Shown piece after piece: positions 9,677 through 17,343 of a DNA stretch of 64,000 bases (positions are counted from its first letter, which is position 1; each line of letters begins with the position of its first letter). The DNA is from Elizabethkingia meningoseptica_A. Lineage in GTDB: Bacteria > Bacteroidota > Bacteroidia > Flavobacteriales > Weeksellaceae. The stretch is taken from positions 744,001 through 808,000 of the forward strand of contig NZ_JBJDLK010000001.1 in NCBI RefSeq assembly GCF_045762675.1, in the 5' to 3' direction. The notes under the pieces were generated by a model, which saw nothing but the letters and a program-made list of their open reading frames with translations, made no database searches and had not been told where the DNA came from. A program made the translations under genes and the position numbers.

Positions 9677-10282
9677 ATGAAAAAGAAAATTATATTTTCG
9701 TTTCTGGTTCTTATTGTTTTGGCAGTTTTCATTTGCTTTAATGTTAAGGACAAAACGGAAAGCCGAAGTAGTAATTTACAAGACAGGGTAGAAGGCATCA
9801 GAAGCTTTGCGTCTGAAAATTCCTATAACGATAAAATAGCTTTCTTTATCAACTATTCCATAAGCTCCAATAAAAACCGTTTTTTTGTTATCGATTTAAA
9901 AACCGGAAAAACCCTGGAGAAAGGTCTTGTATCTCATGGATCCGGTTCTGAAAAAGGAAAAGTAAATGAAAAATTGAAATTCAGTAATGTTGATGGTTCT
10001 TATTGTACTTCTTTAGGAAAATATATTATTAAGAACAGTTACAATGGTGACTTTGGGAAAGCATACCGGCTTATAGGATTGGATAAAACGAACAGCAATG
10101 CCTACAGCAGAGCCATTGTTCTGCATAAATATTCAACAGTTCCGGATAAGGAAACAACAAAACCAATTGTTTTAAGTCTGGGCTGTCCTATGGTTTCACC
10201 CGCTTTTTTTAGTGTATTGGAGAAATATATAGACAACTCGCAGAAAGATATTGTTTTGTATATGTACACCGGTTATGAATAA
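9677..10282 (+). CDS. Exported murein L,D-transpeptidase catalytic domain family protein
   Basis: This 201-aa protein has an N-terminal membrane anchor or signal segment (residues about 3-24) and a YkuD_2-type domain. Visible catalytic features are the IVLHKY histidine and the SLGCPMVSP cysteine motif near the C-terminus. The family is predicted to cut or form L,D cross-links in peptidoglycan in the periplasm. The downstream DoxX-like gene overlaps its last 8 bp (ATGAATAA), so the two are translationally coupled. Confidence 0.82.
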   Translation: MKKKIIFSFLVLIVLAVFICFNVKDKTESRSSNLQDRVEGIRSFASENSYNDKIAFFINYSISSNKNRFFVIDLKTGKTLEKGLVSHGSGSEKGKVNEKLKFSNVDGSYCTSLGKYIIKNSYNGDFGKAYRLIGLDKTNSNAYSRAIVLHKYSTVPDKETTKPIVLSLGCPMVSPAFFSVLEKYIDNSQKDIVLYMYTGYE

Positions 10283-10802
10283 AAAAATACTCCTTAAAGC
10301 CATAGAATGGGGGCTTATTGTATTTATATCATTTAATATGATTGTATATGGAGGGGCAAAATTTGCCCAGTTTGGCCCGGGAGCAGATTATAACATCAAT
10401 GTTTCTGAAATGACCGGACACGAATTAATGTGGGCGTTTTACGGATATACATTGGCTTATCCGGTTATTCTCGGAATCTTTGAAATATTGGGTGCCATAT
10501 GCCTCTTATTTTACCGGACGAAGCTTTTCGGAGCTTTACTTTTATCCATTATGCTGTTCAATATTATCCTTCAGGATTATTTCTATAAAATAATAGCCTT
10601 GAACACAGCAATTGTTTTTCAGATTTTGATATTTATTATTTTATGGTTTGATAGAGAAAGGATAAAAGAATTGGTAGGAAGTCTGTTCAGAACGAACAAC
10701 TCAGCAATTGCTTTTTCACGAAAAGAATATATAATATTAGCATTTTCAATCATTATTGTATTGGGTTTGCTTATTTTGATGAAAATGCTTTTTCATATAT
10801 AA
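10275..10802 (+). CDS. DoxX-like membrane protein
   Basis: This is a 175-aa integral membrane protein with about four hydrophobic segments. The segment GGAKFAQFGPG followed by an LGIFEILGAICL helix resembles DoxX-family small membrane proteins. I place the start at the ATG at 10275, which overlaps the end of the L,D-transpeptidase gene by 8 bp. The upstream in-frame ATG at 10251 would add eight residues inside the upstream gene and looks less likely. No enzymatic function can be assigned. Confidence 0.72.
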   Translation: MNKKILLKAIEWGLIVFISFNMIVYGGAKFAQFGPGADYNINVSEMTGHELMWAFYGYTLAYPVILGIFEILGAICLLFYRTKLFGALLLSIMLFNIILQDYFYKIIALNTAIVFQILIFIILWFDRERIKELVGSLFRTNNSAIAFSRKEYIILAFSIIIVLGLLILMKMLFHI

Positions 10803-10907
10803 AACCTTTCTGAAGTGTACTCATTATCGGGTGTATAAATTTACAGAAAGATGTGACTGATATAAGGTATTAAAAGTATTTTTTATCAGTATTAATGATC
10901 AGAATTT

Positions 10908-11747
10908 ATGGAAACAATTATTCTAAAAACCACCCATTCTGAATTAGAAAACATTATTCAGTATTTCATTTTCTTTAGATCCGAAAGAAATGAGATGATC
11001 AATTATACAACTTTCCCAAATACAAACCTTTGCTTATCTATTTATAAAAAGAATAAGATAATTGTTGAACAAAAAAATAATACGAAATATTTATCTACAT
11101 TAGAAAGTAACGAAACTTATGTAAGTCTTCTTTCCGGTTTTCATGAATCCAGTCTTCATGTGAATGTATCTGCTGCGCTCGATGAGATTTGTATTATTTT
11201 CCATCCGGCTGCATTGCGCAGGTTTACAAAAGTCTCATATCATGAGCTGATTAATACAACTGAGGCTTTTCAGTTGTTGTTTCCTGATTGTGACTCTTGT
11301 TTTTTAGAGCAGTTGTTTGAACAGACATCAATCCATGCAAGACAATCTATGCTGGAAAATTTATTGCTGAAGAGTATGCAGGATATTTATACCAGTACCA
11401 GAATGGAGGAAGCATTATTATTTATGAATAATAATGAAAATATCAGAATAAAAGATCTTTCTAAAAACCTATCGATAAACGAATCAACTTTATACCGCCT
11501 GTTTATAGATCAGATAGGTCAGAGCCCTAAAGCATTTTTAAGAACCATGCGGTTCAGACAAGTATTAGATAAGTTGCTTGGTTATAAAATAAATAAACTT
11601 ACTGAGCTTGCTTATAATCATCATTATACAGACCAGTCTCACTTTATAAAAGACTTTAAAGAAATTACGGGTGAAACACCGGGACAATTAAAAAAGAAAA
11701 CAAAAGTTCAGCAGGAAGAATTAGCCTGGATTTATACAGAAAGTTAG
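10908..11747 (+). CDS. AraC-family transcriptional regulator
   Basis: This is a 279-aa regulator with an N-terminal sensor-like domain that has no recognisable ligand signature. The C-terminal AraC double helix-turn-helix covers about residues 175-275; IRIKDLSKNLSINESTLYR forms the first HTH and YTDQSHFIKDFKEITGETP the second. The conserved SHFIKDFK...G.TP block is the family hallmark. It stands alone between AT-rich spacers, with no neighbour that clearly reveals its target. Confidence 0.88.
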   Translation: METIILKTTHSELENIIQYFIFFRSERNEMINYTTFPNTNLCLSIYKKNKIIVEQKNNTKYLSTLESNETYVSLLSGFHESSLHVNVSAALDEICIIFHPAALRRFTKVSYHELINTTEAFQLLFPDCDSCFLEQLFEQTSIHARQSMLENLLLKSMQDIYTSTRMEEALLFMNNNENIRIKDLSKNLSINESTLYRLFIDQIGQSPKAFLRTMRFRQVLDKLLGYKINKLTELAYNHHYTDQSHFIKDFKEITGETPGQLKKKTKVQQEELAWIYTES

Positions 11748-11947
11748 CTCGCATGATTTTTATACAGTATATAAATGAACACTTGGAAAAATAAAATAAT
11801 AATTTTTTACTATTATTCTTTATATAACGTAAAATATTTATAATTTAATTTATAGAAATCTGTTTTTAGTTGTCAAGGAATTAGTTTTTGTAAAATATTT
11901 TAATATTCAATATAGGTTTCATATCTTTATAGAAATAGTGCCCGGAT

Positions 11948-12625
11948 ATGAATATGAAATCTCTTGCAGATGATGATAAGCCTCGTGAAAAATTATTGCT
12001 GAAAGGCAGGGAAGCCCTTTCAAATACAGAATTACTGGCTATTATCCTCGGTTCAGGAAATAAAGATGAAAGCGTGTTATCACTTAGTAAAAAGATATTA
12101 TCATCTGTGGATAACAGTTGGAATAAACTTAGCTATCTTACAGTTAAAGACCTGAGCAAATTTAAAGGAATCGGCGAAGCAAAAGCGATTAGTGTTATTG
12201 TAGCGCTGGAAATAGGGAGGAGAAAAGCCATTGAAAAGCGTATTGATGATCCGGTAATAAAAAACAGTAAAAGTGCCTTTGAAATTCTGCATCCCTATCT
12301 CGATAACCTCCGGCATGAAGAATTTTGGTGTCTTTACCTTAACCAGGCAAATGAAGTTATTCATATAGAAAAGCTTACCAGTGGCGGTATTAATCAATCC
12401 GTTGTAGATATAAGATTGCTGTTCAATATAGCGCTTGCTCATTTTGCATCAGCCATTATCATAGCGCATAATCATCCTTCAGGTAATCTTAAGCCCAGTA
12501 TTGAAGATATCAAAGTCACCAGTAAGATTAAAAATGCCGGTGAGCTTCTGGATGTTCAACTTCTGGATCATCTTATTATTTACCAGAATTCTTTTTATAG
12601 TTTTACAGACGAAAACCAGCTGTGA
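11948..12625 (+). CDS. radC: RadC/YicR-family JAMM-domain protein
   Basis: This is a 225-aa UPF0758 protein with an N-terminal helix-hairpin-helix part (KDLSKFKGIGEAKAISV) and a C-terminal JAB/MPN+ metalloprotease-like domain. The zinc motif HNHPSGNLKPSIED is intact and follows a conserved Glu in the family position. Despite the old name, a role in DNA repair is not established for this family. It is probably monocistronic. The ATG at 11948 gives the MNMKSLADDDKPREKLL start usual for the family. Confidence 0.92.
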   Translation: MNMKSLADDDKPREKLLLKGREALSNTELLAIILGSGNKDESVLSLSKKILSSVDNSWNKLSYLTVKDLSKFKGIGEAKAISVIVALEIGRRKAIEKRIDDPVIKNSKSAFEILHPYLDNLRHEEFWCLYLNQANEVIHIEKLTSGGINQSVVDIRLLFNIALAHFASAIIIAHNHPSGNLKPSIEDIKVTSKIKNAGELLDVQLLDHLIIYQNSFYSFTDENQL

Positions 12626-12715
12626 TAATTCATGTATGATGTTAATTTATACACTTCTATAAAGCTTTGATAAAATCCGTAATTCTCCCACCCATATAAA
12701 ATCTAAAATTTAAAG

Positions 12716-12744
12716 TTGTTTATTTCAAATAATTTGTAATTTTG
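12716..12744 (+). promoter_or_regulatory. Two-box promoter for ppa
   Basis: TTG at 12716-12718 and TAATTTTG at 12737-12744 are separated by 18 nt, matching the Bacteroidetes -33/-7 arrangement. It lies about 70 nt before the start. Confidence 0.65.
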
Positions 12745-12816
12745 CACCCTGTTTTCAATTCTAAATTGTAAATATCATATTGGGAACACAAGTAAAACTA
12801 AAATATAAATAATTAT

Positions 12817-13428
12817 ATGAACCCTAAGTTTAAAGCACATCCATGGCACGGTATCAGTGTAGGAGAGAAAGCTCCGGAGATCGTGAACGTCTTTGTTGAG
12901 ATCGTTCCGTCTGATACTATTAAATATGAAGTAGATAAAGAAACCGGTTATCTTAAAGTAGACAGACCGCAGAAGTTTTCTAACATAATCCCTGCTTTAT
13001 ATGGTTTTGTGCCACAAACCTATTGTGAGGATGCTGTAAAAGATTTAGCTGTTGCTAACGGATCTACAGATGTTAAAGAAGGGGATCATGATCCACTTGA
13101 TATCTGCGTTTTAAGCAGCCATAATATTAATGGTGGCGGAATGATTCTAGAAGCTATTCCAATCGGTGGTTTTAAAATGATTGATAAAGGAGAAGCTGAT
13201 GATAAAATCATTGCTGTATTAGTTGATGATCAGGTTTACGGACATATGAGAGATATCTCCGACCTTCCTGTTGCTGAAGTTAACCGTTTGAAGCATTATT
13301 TCCTGTCGTATAAAAACTTACCAACCGAGCCGGCTGTTGTAAGAATTGACGACGTATATGGTGCTGAGCATGCAAAGAAAGTAATAGAAGCCTCTATTAA
13401 AGATTATAATCAACATTACGGAGAATAA
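12817..13428 (+). CDS. ppa: Inorganic pyrophosphatase (family I)
   Basis: This cytoplasmic, Mg-dependent enzyme hydrolyses pyrophosphate to phosphate and pulls biosynthetic reactions forward. The 203-aa protein carries the family I signature DHDPLDICVL (written GDHDPLDIC here), which binds the metal cluster. Other marks are the YGFVPQTYCED strand and KHYFLSYK near the C-terminus. It has its own promoter and a strong terminator, so it is a single-gene unit. Confidence 0.95.
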   Translation: MNPKFKAHPWHGISVGEKAPEIVNVFVEIVPSDTIKYEVDKETGYLKVDRPQKFSNIIPALYGFVPQTYCEDAVKDLAVANGSTDVKEGDHDPLDICVLSSHNINGGGMILEAIPIGGFKMIDKGEADDKIIAVLVDDQVYGHMRDISDLPVAEVNRLKHYFLSYKNLPTEPAVVRIDDVYGAEHAKKVIEASIKDYNQHYGE

Positions 13429-13448
13429 TCATAATAGAATTAAAATAT

Positions 13449-13482
13449 AAAAGCGCTTCTTGAAAAAGAGGCGCTTTTTTTT
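13449..13482 (+). terminator. Terminator after ppa
   Basis: The stem AAAAGCGCTTC / GAGGCGCTTTT (one G-T pair) is followed by a T-rich run. Confidence 0.85.
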
Positions 13483-13567
13483 GTTTAACAAGTAAAATAA
13501 TATTAACAAAGGAAAAATTAAGAATCAAAGAATTCTGAAAAACTTTTGATTTCGTCTAGCTTTTTTT

Positions 13568-13575
13568 TATTTTTG
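13568..13575 (+). promoter_or_regulatory. -7 box just before dnaX
   Basis: TATTTTTG ends 4 nt before the dnaX ATG at 13580. If it is active, the transcript would be leaderless or nearly so; otherwise it is a chance match in a T-rich tract. Confidence 0.3.
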
Positions 13576-13579
13576 AGGT

Positions 13580-15264
13580 ATGGAAAACTTTATAGTATCT
13601 GCACGTAAATATCGCCCATTAGAATTTGATACCGTAGTTGGGCAATCCCATATTACAGATACTTTGGAGCATGCTATTGATAACAATCAGTTAGCGCAGG
13701 CACTTCTTTTCTGCGGACCGCGTGGTGTAGGTAAAACAACCTGTGCACGTATCCTTGCCAGAAAAATAAACGAAAAATCCGGAGCTTCAGATGATACAGG
13801 ATTTGCATTTAATATTTATGAATTAGATGCGGCATCCAATAACTCTGTTGACGATATCCGTGAGCTTATCGACCAGGTTCGTTTCGCTCCTCAGGTAGGT
13901 AAATATAAAGTATATATTATCGACGAGGTGCATATGCTGTCCACAGCAGCATTTAATGCTTTTCTTAAAACATTGGAAGAACCACCTGCACATGCTATTT
14001 TTATCCTGGCGACTACCGAAAAACATAAGATAATTCCGACCATCTTATCAAGATGTCAGATCTATGATTTTAAAAGAATTCAGATAGAAGATATCCAGAA
14101 TCATCTGCGCAAAATAGCAGATAAAGAAGGAATTCAGTATGAGGACGATGCTTTGTTCCTTGTAGCCCAGAAGGCTGATGGTGCGTTACGTGATGCACTT
14201 TCTATCTTCGACCGTTTAACAACCTTTACACAAAGGAATATAACATTGGCCAAGGCAGCAGAAACACTGAATATTCTGGATTACGACTACTACCTGCAGA
14301 TTGCAGACTTTGCAAAGTCAAATGATATTCCGGGAATCCTGTCCAAACTAAATGAGATTGTAAATAAAGGTTTTGACCCGCATATTTTCATCGGCGGACT
14401 AGGAAGTCATTTCAGAGATCTGATGATGGCGCAGAATCCCAATACAATCAATCTTATTGAAGTAGGAGAGAAGACCAAAGCGAAATATATAGAGCAAAGC
14501 CAGAAATGGACCGCTCAGGAACTTATTGATGCTTTGGAAATCTGTAATCAGGCTGATATCAACTATAAGAATTCAAAAAATCAACGTCTTACTGTTGAAA
14601 TTGCTTTAATGCAATTAGCTTCACTTTCTGTAGGTGATGCTGCTAAAAAAAAAAGTTTAGAATCTTAGCACCGCTCTTAAAAGCAGTTGCCAAAGCGAAT
14701 CAGGAACAAACTCCAGTTGTTCAGAATCAGAAACCGGTTTCAACGACAGAAACACCGGCCAATCCGTCTTTATTAGAAAATTTAAACAAGCCCAAAGAGG
14801 TAAAACCATTAGAAGATATTTCTTCTTTCAGCATTACCGGATGGCTTAATAAAAAAGAGGAAGTAAAAACGGAAAAAATAGAAGAAAAAGATAATTTACC
14901 TGCAAATCATTTTTCTGAAGTAGATTTATTACATGAATGGAAAGGTTTTCTAGATAATTTACAAGATGATGATCCGGTGAAGTTTTCAGCCATAAAAGTC
15001 TGTAAATTACAGAAGAAGGATGAAAATAAAATTCTTATAAAAGTACCTTCTGAGGCTGCAAAATCCGAGTTTGAAACCATAAGAAAAGATTTTTTATCTG
15101 CATTTCAGCGTAAAGTCAATAATTTTCATATTAAAAGTAAATATGTCGAGGATGAAACTTTGCAAAAAGAAATCATTACCAAACGAAAATTATTTGATAA
15201 ATTTGCAGAAAAGAATCCAATTCTCAAGGAGCTGGACGATTTAATGAAGTTTGATTTTTCCTAA
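13580..15264 (+). CDS. dnaX: DNA polymerase III subunits gamma and tau, joined by an A10 frameshift site
   Basis: This is the clamp-loader ATPase. The zero frame (13580-14668) gives a 362-aa protein with Walker A GPRGVGKTTCA, Walker B IIDEVHML, sensor 1 LATTEKHKI and domain III, that is, a complete gamma core. At 14645-14654 there is a run of ten A (codons 356-358, then AGT), and the zero frame stops 12 bases later. In the -1 frame the sequence is open from the run to the stop at 15264 without interruption. It encodes about 200 more residues: a charged Pro/Lys/Glu linker and a folded tau-like C-terminal domain. A one-base slip gives about 561 aa. The zinc-binding Cys cluster usually found after Walker A is absent. 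A simple indel or sequencing error in the homopolymer is the alternative. Confidence 0.88.
14645..14654 (+). promoter_or_regulatory. A10 slippery tract for gamma/tau recoding
   Basis: Ten consecutive A precede GTTTAG. In zero frame they read AAA AAA AAA A-GT. Both ribosomal -1 slippage on lysine codons and polymerase slippage can occur on such runs, as known for dnaX in Escherichia coli and Thermus. A zero-frame TAG lies 12 bases after the run. Confidence 0.75.
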
Positions 15265-15279
15265 ATTCTCAAATTAAAT

Positions 15280-16359
15280 ATGAACCTAAACGAAGTAAAA
15301 TCTGATTGGATATCAGAACTGGGATCTCCGCTTGTTATTGCGGGACCATGTAGTGCGGAAAGCGAATCGCAGATGCTGGAAGCAGCCAGAAGAATTAAAG
15401 AGAGTAATGCTAATGTTCCTATATTCCGTGCCGGAATATGGAAACCCCGTACTAAACCAAATGGTTTTGAAGGAGTAGGTGTTATTGGTCTTAACTGGCT
15501 AAAAAAAGTAAAAGAAGAATACGGTTTTAAAACAGCAACTGAGGTAGCAAATGCCAATCACGTATTTGCAGCACTTGAAGCTGATGTAGATATTCTATGG
15601 ATCGGAGCTCGTTCCACGGTAAACCCGTTTACGGTACAGGAAATTGCACAGGCATTAAGAGGTACAAACAAACCTGTATTGGTAAAGAACCCGGTTAATC
15701 CGGATCTTGCATTATGGATCGGAGCAATGGAGAGATTATTAGGACAAGATGTTAAAAACCTTGGTGTAATCCACAGAGGTTTCTCTAATTACCAGAAAAC
15801 TAAATACCGCAATGTTCCAAACTGGACTATTGCACTTGACTTTAAAAAACAATTCCCTAATATACCTATGGTGGTAGACCCTTCTCACATTTGTGGAAAC
15901 AGAACAGGTCTTGCATCTATAGCACAGGAAGCTTTAAACTGTGGTTATGAAGGTTTAATGATTGAAACTCACCCTAACCCGGATGAAGCTTGGAGTGATG
16001 CTGCACAACAGATTACCCCTGAAGTTCTGGCTGATTTATTGGCTAACCTAAAAACAAGAAATCAGGATATCTCCGGATACGAAGATGAAATGGGGAAACA
16101 CAGAACACTTATCAGCGATATCGACTTCCAGTTGATAGGACTTTTAAGTCAGAGAATGAAAGTTTCTGAAAAAATCGGAACTTTGAAGAAAGAAAATAAC
16201 ATTGCGATCTTCCAGCCGGACAGATGGAAAGTTATTGCTGAGTACGCTGCACAGAAAGCAGATGAAACAGGTATGTCAAGAGAATTTATCGAGAAAGTAT
16301 TCAATGCTATTCACGAAGAGTCTATCGACGTACAGAATAATATTATGATTAACAAATAA
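15280..16359 (+). CDS. Bifunctional 3-deoxy-7-phosphoheptulonate synthase / chorismate mutase
   Basis: This 359-aa fusion catalyses the first step of the shikimate pathway (PEP plus erythrose 4-phosphate) and the conversion of chorismate to prephenate. The N-terminal type I-beta DAHP synthase (about 1-260) shows GPCSAES, GIWKPRT, VKNPVNPDLALW and VDPSHICGNR. The C-terminal AroQ-type chorismate mutase (about 270-355) shows the helix HRTLISDIDFQLIGLLSQRM and a downstream E-rich helix. The fusion allows the mutase domain to mediate feedback control in related enzymes. rsgA follows within 10 bp, so they are probably cotranscribed. Confidence 0.93.
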   Translation: MNLNEVKSDWISELGSPLVIAGPCSAESESQMLEAARRIKESNANVPIFRAGIWKPRTKPNGFEGVGVIGLNWLKKVKEEYGFKTATEVANANHVFAALEADVDILWIGARSTVNPFTVQEIAQALRGTNKPVLVKNPVNPDLALWIGAMERLLGQDVKNLGVIHRGFSNYQKTKYRNVPNWTIALDFKKQFPNIPMVVDPSHICGNRTGLASIAQEALNCGYEGLMIETHPNPDEAWSDAAQQITPEVLADLLANLKTRNQDISGYEDEMGKHRTLISDIDFQLIGLLSQRMKVSEKIGTLKKENNIAIFQPDRWKVIAEYAAQKADETGMSREFIEKVFNAIHEESIDVQNNIMINK

Positions 16360-16368
16360 AAATTGCAA

Positions 16369-17295
16369 ATGAGGGGTATTATCATAAAATCTACCGGAAG
16401 CTGGTATCAGGTTTTAGAACAAGAATCCGGAAAAATTTATGAAGCCCGAATCAGAGGCAAATTTAAATTAATAAAAACCCGACTGACCAATCCCCTGGCA
16501 GTCGGGGATTTTGTTGAGTTTTCACTGGAGGTTGATGATATTGCATGGATCACTAAAATAGAACCACGTAAAAACTATCTGATCCGTAAGGCGGTTAACT
16601 TGTCTAAAGAAGCTCATATTATTGCATCCAATATCGATGTCGGATGTATTCTTTTTACACTGAAAATGCCGGAAACTTCTTTAGGTTTTCTGGATCGTTT
16701 TCTCGTATGCTGCGAAGCGTATGATATCAAGCCCTTAATTCTTTTTAATAAAGCAGATCTTTTAGATACCGAAGAGCTGGAATATGCAGAAGATATTGCA
16801 ACAGTTTATCAGTCTATAGGCTATGATTCTCTTTTTGTATCATCTGTATCCGGACTGAATATGGATCAACTTCGGGAAGAACTGAAAGACAAAACCTCTG
16901 TATTTTTCGGGCATTCCGGAAGTGGTAAATCTACACTTGTCAATGCACTGAATCCAGAAGTAAACCTGAAGACCGGTGATATTTCGGATATTCACCTGAA
17001 AGGGAAACATACCACGACTTTTGCTCAGATGCACTTCTGGCCGTTTGGCGGACAGGTAATCGATACTCCCGGAGTAAGGGAGTTTGCAATGATAGACGTG
17101 GAAAAAGAAGAAATTCAGCATTATTTTCCTGAAATTTTCAGTATATCAGAAAACTGTAAGTTCAATAACTGTCTACACCTCAATGAACCTAAATGTGCTG
17201 TTCTTGAAGCTTTGGAAAATGAAGAAATACTGGAATCCCGATATGCTACCTACATCAAGCTGATGGAAGAAGCTGAAGAACAAGTCGAGAGATAA
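16369..17295 (+). CDS. rsgA: Ribosome small-subunit-dependent GTPase A
   Basis: This circularly permuted GTPase releases RbfA and checks late 30S assembly. The OB-fold is N-terminal. The G motifs appear in permuted order: G4 FNKADLL, then G1 GHSGSGKSTLVNAL, then G3 DTPGVREF. A C-terminal zinc site follows, with Cys/His in CKFNNCLHLNEPKC. I chose the ATG at 16369 (MRGIII) over a TTG six bases earlier, leaving a 9-bp gap to the DAHP synthase gene. Length is 308 aa, normal for the family. Confidence 0.94.
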   Translation: MRGIIIKSTGSWYQVLEQESGKIYEARIRGKFKLIKTRLTNPLAVGDFVEFSLEVDDIAWITKIEPRKNYLIRKAVNLSKEAHIIASNIDVGCILFTLKMPETSLGFLDRFLVCCEAYDIKPLILFNKADLLDTEELEYAEDIATVYQSIGYDSLFVSSVSGLNMDQLREELKDKTSVFFGHSGSGKSTLVNALNPEVNLKTGDISDIHLKGKHTTTFAQMHFWPFGGQVIDTPGVREFAMIDVEKEEIQHYFPEIFSISENCKFNNCLHLNEPKCAVLEALENEEILESRYATYIKLMEEAEEQVER

Positions 17296-17343
17296 TTTCT
17301 TCACTTTCCCTTAACACTGTTTTGAATTTTGCAATCTGGTTAA

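Noticed and set aside
14977..15264. Separate 95-residue gene with a GTG start after dnaX
   Set aside because: It is the end of the -1 frame that is open from the A10 run, so it is the tau tail rather than an independent gene.
16363..16368. TTG start for rsgA
   Set aside because: The ATG two codons later is the more likely initiator and matches the family start.
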